Notes under the pieces: model-generated | The model's input: only the letters and a program-made list of their open reading frames with translations | Databases searched by the model: none | Told to the model about the DNA's origin: nothing | DNA from: Hyphomicrobium sp. | GTDB lineage: Bacteria; Pseudomonadota; Alphaproteobacteria; Rhizobiales; Hyphomicrobiaceae | NCBI GenBank assembly: GCA_013141015.1 | Contig: JABFRT010000014.1 | Span: 52,122 to 116,121, forward strand | Direction of reading: 5' to 3' | Length of the DNA: 64,000 nucleotides | Position numbers and translations under genes: made by a program | Shown: positions 1-9,720 of the stretch, piece by piece | How positions within the stretch are numbered: the first letter of the stretch is position 1 | How the letters are laid out: every line of letters starts with the position of its first letter

Positions 1-117
1 GCGATTTCCGTTCCGGCGCTGGCGACGCTGCATCCGGCTTACCTGCTGCGCACGCCTGCCGCCAAGCAAATGGCGTGGCTTGATATGTTGGCCATCAAGG
101 CGCGCTTGAACGGTTAG
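1..117 (+). CDS. Uracil-DNA glycosylase family 4, C-terminal fragment
   Basis: The first 38 codons are open and end at TAG. They read ATLHPAYLLRTPAAKQMAW followed by a short helical tail. The HPAYLLR-x-PA-x-K motif followed by a W-x-D segment is the C-terminal signature of family 4 (iron-sulfur type) uracil-DNA glycosylases, which excise uracil from DNA; the His lies in the active-site loop. The rest of the gene lies outside the window, so the Fe-S cysteines cannot be checked. The call rests on this one motif. Confidence 0.65.
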   Translation, partial: AISVPALATLHPAYLLRTPAAKQMAWLDMLAIKARLNG

Positions 118-282
118 TTTTTGGCAATTTTTTACCGTCAAACGCGTTTGCCGCATAAAACAAGCAAACGCGGGCAAATTGCATAAAATTGTATCGATCG
201 CCGTAAGCGTTCGCTGGAGGGCGGGCGCTAGTGTTGCTCAAAGCCGGATCAGCGGCACAACCAACGGCGGGACGCGGCACAC

Positions 283-795
283 ATGAAAAGCGGATTGGTC
301 TATTTGCGGACCCAGCGCATGACCTATATGCGCGTGACAGGGCCCTACGAAACCTCGATCCCCGAGGCTTGGTCACGCATGCTGGAGTGGGTTGACCGTC
401 ACGGGCTTTCCTCCCCCGTCGGACGCGGCTATGGCTTGGCACGCGACAACCCGGCGATCGTTAGCCCTGACCGTTGCCGTTATGATGCGTGCATCCAGGT
501 CTCGCCGCTTTTTGAAGACCGCGCGGCCCGCGAGTTGGGTCTCGTGACGCTGCCGGCTGGACCATATACCCGCCTGCGCCACGCTGGCGGATATGAACCG
601 ATCCGCTCGCTGATCGGCACGCTGTACGGCAGCTTCCAAGCACCTGAGGGGCTGTGGCTCGACGACCGCCGTCCGGTCGTCACCATCTATCTCGACGACC
701 CGCGCCGTATGGACCCTGTCGATTTGCGCGCCGACGTGTGCGTGCCCGTCTCCGCCGCGCGCCTCAGCCGCGACCCTGAACAAGCGGCAGCCTGA
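283..795 (+). CDS. GyrI-like small-molecule-binding domain protein
   Basis: A 170-residue protein made of a single GyrI/SbmC-like fold, the effector-binding half found in AraC-type regulators such as Rob and in DNA gyrase inhibitor. Typical features are the opening strand YMRVTGPYETSIPEAW, a middle CRYDACIQVSP strand, LPAGPYTRLRHAGGYEPI, and the closing VTIYLDDPRR strand. There is no helix-turn-helix, so it is a stand-alone ligand-binding protein and not a full regulator. Its ligand cannot be inferred. It stands alone, with about 165 bp of AT-richer DNA upstream that could hold its promoter. Confidence 0.75.
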   Translation: MKSGLVYLRTQRMTYMRVTGPYETSIPEAWSRMLEWVDRHGLSSPVGRGYGLARDNPAIVSPDRCRYDACIQVSPLFEDRAARELGLVTLPAGPYTRLRHAGGYEPIRSLIGTLYGSFQAPEGLWLDDRRPVVTIYLDDPRRMDPVDLRADVCVPVSAARLSRDPEQAAA

Positions 796-891
796 CGCGC
801 CCCAAGTCGCGCTCCTGGCCCTCAACACCTCTGGACGCCCTTGGCTGAAGGGGACAGACTCAGGCCTTCACATAGTTGAGGGCCAAGCCGC

Positions 892-1434
892 ATGCCGGGA
901 ATTGATCAGAACCTGCCATTCGTTCCGGTGCGCATTGCGCTGTTGACGATGTCGGACACGCGCACCGCCGCCGAAGACAAATCCGGCAACCTGCTGGTCG
1001 AACTGATCACCCTTGCCGGCCACGAGGTCGCCGCCCGCGCACTCGTCAAGGACGACGTGGCCGCGATCCGTGCAACGGTCGAGACATGGATCGCCGATCC
1101 GTCGATCGATTGTGTGATCACCACAGGCGGCACCGGCTTCACCGGCCGCGATGTGACACCGGAGGCCGTGCGGCCACTGTTTGAAAAGGACATCGACGGG
1201 TTCTCAGCGCTGTTCCACATGATCTCGTATCAAAAAGTTGCCACGTCGACGATGCAGTCGCGCGCTTGCGGAGGCGTTGCACACGGCACCTACATTTTCT
1301 GTCTGCCGGGCTCGACGGGCGCCTGCCGCGATGCGTGGGACGGCATTCTCAAACATCAACTGGATGCGCGCCACCGGCCCTGCAACCTCGTCGAAATCAT
1401 GCCGCGTCTCGAAGAGCACCGGCGCGGCAGTTAA
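892..1434 (+). CDS. moaB: Molybdenum cofactor biosynthesis protein MoaB
   Basis: A 180-residue MoaB/MogA-family protein. The family binds molybdopterin and adenylylates it before molybdate insertion (MogA) or plays an accessory role (MoaB). The diagnostic loop is TTGGTGFTGRDVTPEA, near residue 82, followed by an SRACGGVAHGTYIFCLPGS segment that closes the pterin-binding pocket. Length is usual for MoaB. The stop codon overlaps the stop of the convergent glycosyltransferase gene by 3 nt within one TTAA, so the two transcripts must run into each other. No other moa gene is in the window. Confidence 0.9.
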   Translation: MPGIDQNLPFVPVRIALLTMSDTRTAAEDKSGNLLVELITLAGHEVAARALVKDDVAAIRATVETWIADPSIDCVITTGGTGFTGRDVTPEAVRPLFEKDIDGFSALFHMISYQKVATSTMQSRACGGVAHGTYIFCLPGSTGACRDAWDGILKHQLDARHRPCNLVEIMPRLEEHRRGS

Positions 1435-2075
1435 AGATTTTCGAAGCGGCGCGGCAGCACACGGCGGCCCGTATGGGCCCGCAAGCGGGCAAGGTCTGCC
1501 GCGGTGTCAATGTCGTCGCGCACAGCAACATACGCGACCGGCGCGGCCTCAAGATTTCGTCGCGTATCGGCCAGCGCATGTTCACTCGACCAGCGCACGC
1601 CGTTGAACGGGCGAAGCACGCATGGTCTCCGCGTCATTCCGATCAGCCAATAGCCGCCATCGGGCGACGGCCCGAACACGGCGTCGTGCCGCCCAAGCGC
1701 GTTGAAGGCTGACGCGATGTCGGCCCCGGTGATTGCTGGAATATCGCTGCCGATCACGACCACCGGTCCCGGTGGCAGCTGATCAAATATATCCTGCAAA
1801 CGCCGGCCCAAATCGCCGCTCGCTTGGGCAACGCGGCTCGTCTGCCGTGGCAGCATCCGGCTTAGGATCGCAGCATCCGGGCTAACCGCCAGCACAGTCT
1901 GCCAGCGCGGATCGGCTGAAAGGCGTGCCACAAGCGCGGTTACCATCGCCCGATAGACGGAAGCTGCGGCCGCTGCACCAATGCCAAGCGCGAGCCGCGT
2001 TTTGACACGCCCCGCCACCGGCTCCTTGACCATGATCACCAGCCGGGCAGCGAACCGCGATCTAGCGGCTGGCAT
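1431..2075 (-). CDS. TIGR04282-type glycosyltransferase (arsenosugar biosynthesis family, DUF2064)
   Basis: Small nucleotidyl/glycosyltransferase-like protein of the DUF2064 / TIGR04282 group, about 214 residues from the chosen ATG. It opens with RLVIMVKEPVAGRVKTRLA, the family's nucleotide-binding start, then has GSDIPAITGADIASAF (the acidic metal-binding GSD) and VFGPSPDGGYWLIG. The chosen ATG at 2075 overlaps the end of the upstream GT2 gene by 14 nt; a longer in-frame start at 2123 would overlap by 62 nt. In other bacteria the family is named after a gene cluster for arsenosugars. No arsenic methylase is visible here, so the pathway role is unproven. Confidence 0.75.
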   Translation of the reverse strand: MPAARSRFAARLVIMVKEPVAGRVKTRLALGIGAAAAASVYRAMVTALVARLSADPRWQTVLAVSPDAAILSRMLPRQTSRVAQASGDLGRRLQDIFDQLPPGPVVVIGSDIPAITGADIASAFNALGRHDAVFGPSPDGGYWLIGMTRRPCVLRPFNGVRWSSEHALADTRRNLEAAPVAYVAVRDDIDTAADLARLRAHTGRRVLPRRFENL

Positions 2076-2769
2076 GGGCCACCCCGTAGAGACGCTGGAT
2101 CTTGGCAATCGGCAGCCCGGCACTGTACAGCGCCAGACACGTTTGATTGCGCAGCGTGCGCGCTAAGTAGCCTTCGCGGCGGTAACGCTCGGCAGATGTC
2201 GTTGCATTGGCGTTGAGCAGCGTCATGCGGCTGCGGCCCAAACGGCGGACGATATCGACATCTTCCATGATCGGCAGGGCGTTGTAGCCGCCGACCTCAT
2301 CATACAGGCGGCGAGAAATCAGCAATCCCTGATCGCCATAGGGCAGGCGGAGGGCGGCACACCGCACCCGCACAATGGCCTCAAGCGTGCGCGGCGCTAA
2401 GCCATTGTCGTCAAGCCTAAAGCGGAAGGCGGCGGCTGAGCGGGGCTGCTCACCAACATCGACGCGATGCATGAAGTCGGCCGCCTCGCGTTCCCATCCG
2501 TCTTGCAGAACGGTATCGGCGTGCAGAAACAACAGCCACGGAAATTTGGCCCGCGCCGCGCCTTCGGCCAATTGCGATCCCCGTCCGGGCGCGGTGACCA
2601 AGAAATCCGCGCCTGCGTGATCGGCGACGCTGCGCGTGCGGTCCGCCGAGCCACCGTCAACAATGATGACTTCGCGAATAATGCCATCGACCGCGGCCGG
2701 CACCAGCGCAGTTAGCGTGGAGGGCAGGTGCCGTTCGGCGTTGAGTGCTGGAATGATCACGGAAAGCAT
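2062..2769 (-). CDS. TIGR04283-type family 2 glycosyltransferase
   Basis: A 235-residue GT-A fold family 2 glycosyltransferase. It starts with SVIIPALNAERHLPSTL, carries VIIVDGGSADRT for nucleotide-sugar binding, GRGSQLAEGA, and WLLFLHADT in place of the usual DxD metal site. There is no membrane segment, which fits the soluble TIGR04283 group rather than polysaccharide synthases. It is transcribed first and overlaps the TIGR04282 partner, and the two families commonly occur as a pair. That coupling is the best evidence they act on the same product. The acceptor is unknown. Confidence 0.8.
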   Translation of the reverse strand: MLSVIIPALNAERHLPSTLTALVPAAVDGIIREVIIVDGGSADRTRSVADHAGADFLVTAPGRGSQLAEGAARAKFPWLLFLHADTVLQDGWEREAADFMHRVDVGEQPRSAAAFRFRLDDNGLAPRTLEAIVRVRCAALRLPYGDQGLLISRRLYDEVGGYNALPIMEDVDIVRRLGRSRMTLLNANATTSAERYRREGYLARTLRNQTCLALYSAGLPIAKIQRLYGVAHASR

Positions 2770-2933
2770 GACTGCTTTCCTGACATGGCTCGGTGGCTCG
2801 TCACAAGCGCTTCATCTGTATTAGGGCCGCGCATCTCCCGCGCGGCAACGGCTGGCGTAAGACATTTTGTTCTTTTTTCGTTCTTCTTGTTGTGATACGA
2901 TGCTTTGAACTCGAACCGCGACCGGCGAGCGCA

Positions 2934-4085
2934 ATGGATGATGCCCCTCACGAGGAATTCGTTTCGGACCCCGTCTCGGCCATCGTTACGGCTGAACGCA
3001 GACGGGGACGCGGCGCGCTGTCGAACAGCAGTGGCCGGTTTGAGCGGGATCGCGTTGAAGCAGCCGACGACGGCTGGGAGAGCTTAGCAACGCTGGAAGC
3101 TTTCAAGACCGACGTGCGCGAGGACGCGACCCGGTCGATCATTGCCCGCAACGACAGCCCGGACATCTCCTTTGACCGCTCGATCAATCCCTATCGCGGT
3201 TGCGAGCACGGCTGCATTTATTGCTATGCCCGGCCGTCGCACTGCTATCTCGGCCATTCGGCGGGCTTGGACTTCGAAACTATTCTTTATGCCAAATCGA
3301 ATGCCGCCACCCTGCTGGAACGCGAACTCGCCAACCCGCGCTATAGCCCGCAAACCATCGCGCTTGGTGCCAACACAGATCCCTATCAACCGCTAGAGCG
3401 CGAACGGCGCATTACGCGGTCAATCCTTGAAGTGTTGGCAAAGACCAAGCATCCGGTGGGCATTGTCACGAAGTCGGCGCTCGTCACACGCGATATCGAT
3501 ATTCTGGCGCCGATGGCAGCCGACGGCCTTGTAAAGGTTGCGATCTCGGTCACAACACTTGACCGGCGCCTTGCCCGCGCGATGGAACCGCGCGCGGCAA
3601 CGCCGTCGAAACGTCTGGACGCGATCCGCCAACTGACAGCCGCAGGCATTCCAGTCACCGTGATGGCGGCGCCCGTCATCCCGGGTTTAACCGATCACGA
3701 GATCGAAGCTATTTTGACCGCCGCACGCGATGCCGGCGCGCGCGAAGCGGGATACGTTTTGTTGCGCCTGCCGCTTGAAATCAAAGACCTGTTCCGCGAG
3801 TGGCTGGAGTCGGAGTTTCCAGACCGTGCGAAACGCGTGATTTCCCTGCTGCAATCGATGCATGGCGGCCAGGATTACGTGGCCCGGTTCGGTCATCGCC
3901 AACGCGGCAACGGACCTTATGCCGATCAGATTGCCCATCGTTTCAAACTGGCCCGGCGGCGCTTAAATTTAGCGGACGAGCGTCTGGCGCTGTGCTCGGA
4001 CCTATTTGTACGCCCTGCCCGCTTACCGCCGGATCAAGCGGTGGACAAGCCGGGCTGCGGGGGACAACAGCTGGCGTTGTTTTGA
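2934..4085 (+). CDS. PA0069-family radical SAM protein
   Basis: A 383-residue radical SAM protein. The cluster-binding CX3CX2C motif is GCEHGCIYCYA, with cysteines near residues 90, 94 and 97, followed by the family's YCYARPSHCYLG run. Later come LGANTDPYQPLER and IVTKSALVTRDIDIL, typical of the PA0069/Rv2578c group related to spore photoproduct lyase-like proteins. The substrate is not established for this family. I chose ATG 2934 because the 47 extra codons upstream are hydrophobic and Arg-rich without conserved content. The gene ends 31 nt before rnhB. Confidence 0.85.
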   Translation: MDDAPHEEFVSDPVSAIVTAERRRGRGALSNSSGRFERDRVEAADDGWESLATLEAFKTDVREDATRSIIARNDSPDISFDRSINPYRGCEHGCIYCYARPSHCYLGHSAGLDFETILYAKSNAATLLERELANPRYSPQTIALGANTDPYQPLERERRITRSILEVLAKTKHPVGIVTKSALVTRDIDILAPMAADGLVKVAISVTTLDRRLARAMEPRAATPSKRLDAIRQLTAAGIPVTVMAAPVIPGLTDHEIEAILTAARDAGAREAGYVLLRLPLEIKDLFREWLESEFPDRAKRVISLLQSMHGGQDYVARFGHRQRGNGPYADQIAHRFKLARRRLNLADERLALCSDLFVRPARLPPDQAVDKPGCGGQQLALF

Positions 4086-4116
4086 CAGTGCCGCGCGCGG
4101 CTGTGATCATGGCCCC

Positions 4117-4749
4117 ATGAAAATCGCCGATTCGCGCATCAAACCAACCTTCGAACTGGAATCCGCCGAGCTGCAGCTGGGCATGGCGCCGGTTGCGGGC
4201 GTCGATGAAGCGGGCCGGGGCCCGTGGGCCGGACCTGTCGTCGCCGCCGCCGTCATTCTTGACCCGGCCTGCATCCCCGACAACATCGACGACAGCAAAG
4301 CCATGGACGAGGACGGTCGCGCCTTCCTCTACAATCGCCTGATGAAAGTGGCCGACGTCGGCGTCGGCATCGCCGATATGCAGCGCATCGACCGCGACAA
4401 CATCCTCAACGCCACGCTGTGGGCGATGGGTGAAGCAGTCGCGGGCCTCAAAAGCAAACCGCGCCTCGTGCTGGTTGACGGCAACCGCGCACCGCGGATC
4501 GGCATTGAAACCCGCACCATCGTCAAGGGCGATGCCAAGTGCTTATCAATCGCCGCCGCGTCCATCATCGCCAAGGTCACGCGCGACCGGATCATGATGG
4601 CCATGGCCCGCGATTATCCAGGCTATGGCTTTGAGCGCCACAAGGGCTACGGCACGCCCGAACATCAGGCGGCGATCAACAAGCTCGGCGTGTGCGCGTT
4701 GCATCGCCGTTCGTTCAAGCCGGTGCAATTGGCGCTTGGCTTGCTGTAG
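4117..4749 (+). CDS. rnhB: Ribonuclease HII
   Basis: RNase HII, 210 residues, which removes ribonucleotides and RNA from RNA-DNA hybrids. The catalytic acidic pair is in GVDEAGRGPWAGP (Asp30 and Glu31). A third Asp lies in LVLVDGN, and KGDAKCLSIAAASIIAKVTRD is the substrate-binding helix. FERHKGYGTPEHQ near the end is also typical. The ATG at 4117 places the family's opening strand correctly; an in-frame start at 4006 would overlap the upstream gene. It sits directly upstream of ccrM, a common alphaproteobacterial order. Confidence 0.92.
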   Translation: MKIADSRIKPTFELESAELQLGMAPVAGVDEAGRGPWAGPVVAAAVILDPACIPDNIDDSKAMDEDGRAFLYNRLMKVADVGVGIADMQRIDRDNILNATLWAMGEAVAGLKSKPRLVLVDGNRAPRIGIETRTIVKGDAKCLSIAAASIIAKVTRDRIMMAMARDYPGYGFERHKGYGTPEHQAAINKLGVCALHRRSFKPVQLALGLL

Positions 4750-4783
4750 CGCCGGCACGCTCAAAAATGGCGAAAAGTGTTAA

Positions 4784-6088
<1,305 letters not shown>

Positions 6089-6104
6089 CTCGCCGCGGCG
6101 CGCT

Positions 6105-7286
6105 TCAACTCTCGCTCAAGCCGTGCGCGATAATTTTTTTCATCACGCTCGGCAGCGCCTGGGCGTGCAGGTCGCGGCGGTGTACCCAGCGGCACTGCTC
6201 AGCACCGGCCCATAGGTTGAGGCTGACATCCTCGCGGACAAGCGCGCGGTAAACAGTCATTTCCAGGCGGAAATGCGTGAACACATGCACCACTTCGCCG
6301 GGCACTGGCCACCACGACGCAGAGACCGGTGCCGAGCGGATCGCCTCTTTGCGTGTGGGCAGAGTTTCGCCCCAGGGCGTTGACGGAATTTCGAGCATCG
6401 CGCCAAGCAAGCCCGCGTCGGCCCGCTTGCGCAGCAGCACCGCGCCATCCTCGCGCAGAATGACAAACGCGATGCCCTTGCGCGTCGGGCGTACGCCCTT
6501 CGGTAATTTCAAAGGCAGCATGTCCGCATCGCCATGCGCGTTGGCCGCACAATCCTGTTGCAGCGGACACATCAAACATGATGGCCGCTTCGGCGTGCAA
6601 ATCTCGCTGCCAAGATCCATCATCGCCTGCGCGAAGTCTCCGGCGCGGCGCGGCGGCGTCAAGGTGGCGGCGAGACGTTTAATCTCAGGCTTGGCGAGCG
6701 GCAGCGGTGTGCGGACGGCGAACAGCCGCGACACCACGCGTTCGACGTTGCCATCGACGGGCGTTGCCTTTTCGCCGAACGCTATTGCGGCGATGGCGGC
6801 TGCCGTATAGGGGCCGATGCCCGGCAATGTCAGCAGCAGCTTTTCCGACGAAGGGAATACGCCGCCGTGTTCGCGGACCACGGCATCTGCGCACTTTTTC
6901 AAATTGCGGGCGCGGGAATAATAGCCAAGCCCCGCCCACATCTGCAGCACGGCTTCTTCAGGCGCCGCCGCAAGGTCTGTGACCGCCGGCCAGCGGGCTA
7001 CGAATTTCTCGAAATACGGTATGACCGCTTTGACGGTTGTCTGCTGCAGCATGATTTCCGACAGCCAGACGCGATAGGGATCGGCCTTTTTGCGTGGGCC
7101 ATAACGCCACGGCAAATGACGCCGCTCAGCGCCGTACCACGCGAGCAACGCCTGCACGGTCTCAGGCCCCGCCGGACGGAGCGGCAACTGCTTTTGTGCT
7201 AAAGCGCCCACATGTCCCCCATCATTCTCGTGCGCGGGACGTTCGAATCGTTTGACCAATGCTAGTCCTCTTGCTTGATACGCCAT
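6105..7286 (-). CDS. mutY: A/G-specific adenine glycosylase MutY
   Basis: MutY removes adenine mispaired with 8-oxoguanine. The protein has 393 residues from ATG 7286. The catalytic Glu is in WLSEIMLQQTTV; the helix-hairpin-helix is LTLPGIGPYTAAAIAAIAFG, followed by the catalytic Asp in TPVDGNV. Four cluster cysteines are in CTPKRPSCLMCPLQQDC (C-X6-C-X2-C-X5-C). The C-terminal NUDIX-like domain (from about residue 240) recognises 8-oxoG. Longer starts up to 7427 would overlap the divergent DUF721 gene, so the ATG leaving a 25-bp divergent gap was chosen. Confidence 0.93.
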   Translation of the reverse strand: MAYQARGLALVKRFERPAHENDGGHVGALAQKQLPLRPAGPETVQALLAWYGAERRHLPWRYGPRKKADPYRVWLSEIMLQQTTVKAVIPYFEKFVARWPAVTDLAAAPEEAVLQMWAGLGYYSRARNLKKCADAVVREHGGVFPSSEKLLLTLPGIGPYTAAAIAAIAFGEKATPVDGNVERVVSRLFAVRTPLPLAKPEIKRLAATLTPPRRAGDFAQAMMDLGSEICTPKRPSCLMCPLQQDCAANAHGDADMLPLKLPKGVRPTRKGIAFVILREDGAVLLRKRADAGLLGAMLEIPSTPWGETLPTRKEAIRSAPVSASWWPVPGEVVHVFTHFRLEMTVYRALVREDVSLNLWAGAEQCRWVHRRDLHAQALPSVMKKIIAHGLSES

Positions 7287-7311
7287 AGAGAGCCCAACAG
7301 GCGGATGCGAG

Positions 7312-7860
7312 ATGCGCACACCTAAAGACACATTCGCCAGCCGTCCGCTGCCGCCCGACCGGCGCACGACGACCAAGGGCGTGTTTGCCCGCGCGGTCGG
7401 CAGTTTCGTGCCCAAATTGGCGGGCAAGGCCTTTGAGAAGTACGGATTTCACAGCGCGGAGATCATGACCGCCTGGCCGCAGGTGGCGGGCGCTGAAATT
7501 GCCGGTTTTACCCAGCCCGAACGGATTAAGTGGCCGCGTGGCACCGCTGACGCCGATGGCACAGGTGCGTCGGGCGGCGCGACACTCGTGCTGAGGGTCG
7601 AGCCGGCCCGCGCGCTCGACGTCGAATATCGCTCCGCCGAGATCATCGACCGCATCAACCGCTACTTCGGCTATCGCGCGGTTGCCACACTACGGCTCGT
7701 ACAGGCGCCGCTGCTGACGAAGACCACAGAGGCGCCGCCTCTATCGGAGCGGACCACCAAAAGCGATCCAGCCCCCATTCCGGCTGCCGCTGACGGCGAG
7801 TTAAAATCAGCGCTGGAGACGCTATGGGCGAGTGTCACAGCCCGAGCGCCGCGGCGCTAA
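7312..7860 (+). CDS. DUF721 (DciA-like) protein
   Basis: A 182-residue DUF721 protein. The conserved block is AGKAFEKYGFHSAEIMTAWPQVAGAEIAGFTQPERIKWPRG, then a beta strand TLVLRVEPARALDVEYRSAEIIDRINRYFGYRAV. Family members related to DciA load the replicative helicase in bacteria without DnaC, as in most alphaproteobacteria; whether this alphaproteobacterial branch does so is an inference. It lies between mutY (divergent) and the dsbA-like pair, an arrangement I recall as common in Hyphomicrobiales. The C-terminal 50 residues are Pro/Ala-rich and probably disordered. Confidence 0.75.
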   Translation: MRTPKDTFASRPLPPDRRTTTKGVFARAVGSFVPKLAGKAFEKYGFHSAEIMTAWPQVAGAEIAGFTQPERIKWPRGTADADGTGASGGATLVLRVEPARALDVEYRSAEIIDRINRYFGYRAVATLRLVQAPLLTKTTEAPPLSERTTKSDPAPIPAAADGELKSALETLWASVTARAPRR

Positions 7861-8036
7861 AGGCTTAAATCTCGGCAACAATCGCGGAAATGCGCCGCCA
7901 TTCAGTTGGCATTCAGGCCAGATTTGCCTTATTCGAGCATCGGTTCCATGTTAGGCGGAACCCAAATTGCGGTCCTGGCAGGCCTGCCCCGCCAGACTTT
8001 GCCCCGGAACACGGGCGATACATTGAGGAGCTTGCC

Positions 8037-8735
8037 TTGAAAGACGCCACGACATCGCGCACCCCCGCCACGCTTTCCCGCCGCTTCGCGTTCCTCTCAG
8101 TGGCAGCGCTCGCGTCCGTTAGCATGCTGGCGCTTTCGGCAAGCGACGGCTTCGCCCAGAAAAAAACCGGCCCGTCCGAAGTGCCGGTCGAAGAATTGAT
8201 GAAAGCGACCGATCTTGCCGACGTCGCCATCGGGCCGGCGGACGCCAAGGTGACGGTTGTTGAATACGCGTCAATGACTTGCGGCCATTGCCAGAAGTTC
8301 GCGACGTCTGTTTTGCCGGAATTGAAAAAGAAATACGTCGAAACCGGCAAGGTGCGCTTTGTGATGCGCGAATTCCCGCTCGATAATCTGGCGGCCGCAG
8401 CATCCATGCTGGCGCGCTGCGCTGGTGGTGACAAAGTCATTCCGATGGTTGAAACGCTTTACGAAAAGCAGGCTGATTGGGCGTTTACCCAGGGCAACCC
8501 TGTACCGAAGCTGTTTGATATAGCCAAGCAGGCCGGATTCACCCAGGAAAGCTTCGACAAGTGCCTGACCGATCAGAAGCTTCTCGATCAGATTACGGCC
8601 GGCCGGACACGCGCCAGCGACACCTTCGGCGTCAGCGCCACGCCGACGTTCTTTATCAACGGAAAGCGCCTGACGGAAACGCCGACGGTCGCTGCGTTTG
8701 AAAAGGTCATCGATCCGCTGCTCGCTGGCAAGTAG
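8037..8735 (+). CDS. DsbA-family thiol-disulfide oxidoreductase (periplasmic, CGHC)
   Basis: A thioredoxin-fold protein of the DsbA/DSBA-like_2 group, about 232 residues. A signal peptide is visible (RRFAFLSVAALASVSMLALS, cleaved near GFAQ), then VVEYASMTCGHCQKF with the redox CGHC site, VRFVMREFPLDN, and the cis-proline loop VSATPTFFIN. The start is a TTG at 8037 with GAGGAG (8025-8030) six bases upstream; the longer in-frame reading from 7890 is Arg/Pro-rich and lacks a ribosome site. It is followed by a paralogue 27 nt downstream, so both probably serve envelope disulfide chemistry. Confidence 0.85.
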   Translation: MKDATTSRTPATLSRRFAFLSVAALASVSMLALSASDGFAQKKTGPSEVPVEELMKATDLADVAIGPADAKVTVVEYASMTCGHCQKFATSVLPELKKKYVETGKVRFVMREFPLDNLAAAASMLARCAGGDKVIPMVETLYEKQADWAFTQGNPVPKLFDIAKQAGFTQESFDKCLTDQKLLDQITAGRTRASDTFGVSATPTFFINGKRLTETPTVAAFEKVIDPLLAGK

Positions 8736-8762
8736 TAGATATTGCTCAGGATTCCCACCGCG

Positions 8763-9563
8763 ATGACACGCCTCAAACACCTCAGGTTCGGCGTGCTCGC
8801 GGTGGCCCTTGGACTTTCGGCATGCGGGGCCGACGGCTTACCGCCGTCTGCGAGCTTATCGAAAGGTGATGCCGCGGCTGGTGCCGCCTACCCATCGATC
8901 AGCGCCAACAAAAAAGAGGACCTGCCGGTGCCGTTCGGCGATCCGTCAGCAGCCACCGTTGGCGGGCGCGAAGTTATTGAGAAACCGACGATAGCTGACA
9001 TTTTCGCCCAAAGCCCGATGCCCGAGATGGCTTGGGGCCGCGCCGACGCGCCGGTGACGATTGTGCAATACGCGTCGCTGACCTGCCCGCACTGCCGCAA
9101 TTTCCACGCACAAACGTTTGCCGAGTTGAAGCGCACCTATATCGACACTGGCAAGGTCCGCTATATCCTGCGCGAATTCCCCATCGGCAAGACATCGGGC
9201 TTAGCCACCATCGCACTGCGCTGTGCAGCCCCCGATAAATACCTTGAACTGTACGGTAAGTTCATGGAACAGCAGAATAATTGGGTTTCGCAGGACGTGC
9301 GTCCGGACGCCATTTACGCGGTCGCACAACAGGTGGGGATGAAACGGGCTGAGTTCGATGCGTGCCGTGAGAATCAGGGCATGATCGAGAACTTGAAGTG
9401 GGTGAAGGACCGTGGCCGCAAGCTCGGCATCGTCGGCACGCCGAACTACTTCGTCGGCGACCAGCTCATCAAAAAAGAGCTGACAATGGCGGATATTCGC
9501 GCGCACGTCGAAGCCCGTGTGGCTGGCGGCACGCCAACCGCTGCGGCGCCGAAACCGCAGTAG
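8763..9563 (+). CDS. DsbA-family thiol-disulfide oxidoreductase, predicted lipoprotein (CPHC)
   Basis: Paralogue of the preceding gene, 266 residues. The N-terminus RFGVLAVALGLSACGADG carries a lipobox (LSAC), so it is probably lipid-anchored. The redox site is YASLTCPHCRNF, and VRYILREFPIGK and IVGTPNYFVGDQL (cis-proline) match the neighbour. About 60 low-complexity residues link the lipobox to the thioredoxin domain. The active-site dipeptides of the two copies differ (GH and PH), which usually changes redox potential. An upstream in-frame TTG at 8742 is less likely than ATG 8763. The gene ends 157 bp before smc. Confidence 0.85.
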   Translation: MTRLKHLRFGVLAVALGLSACGADGLPPSASLSKGDAAAGAAYPSISANKKEDLPVPFGDPSAATVGGREVIEKPTIADIFAQSPMPEMAWGRADAPVTIVQYASLTCPHCRNFHAQTFAELKRTYIDTGKVRYILREFPIGKTSGLATIALRCAAPDKYLELYGKFMEQQNNWVSQDVRPDAIYAVAQQVGMKRAEFDACRENQGMIENLKWVKDRGRKLGIVGTPNYFVGDQLIKKELTMADIRAHVEARVAGGTPTAAAPKPQ

Positions 9564-9597
9564 ACGCGCGGCAAACAACGGCCCCTCGACCCGTTTT

Positions 9598-9690
9598 GCG
9601 TTATCCCGGCGAAGGCCGGGAGCCATCCAAGTTTCAGTTGGAATTCTGACTGTGGCCTGGATGGAAGCCAGCCTTCGCTGGCATAACGGC
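9598..9690. repeat. Nested palindromic intergenic repeat (REP-like)
   Basis: A 93-bp imperfect inverted repeat between the dsbA-like gene and smc. Outer arms are 9598-9628 and 9659-9690. Each arm contains its own hairpin: CCCGGC-GAAG-GCCGGG (9605-9620) and GCCAGC-CTTC-GCTGGC (9667-9682). A similar GTCATCCCGG-type unit occurs at 43001-43035, which suggests a dispersed family. It could act as a transcription terminator or mRNA stabiliser ahead of smc. Confidence 0.7.
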
Positions 9691-9720
9691 AAGCCATGTT
9701 TCTATCGAGGTTTCGTTGCA

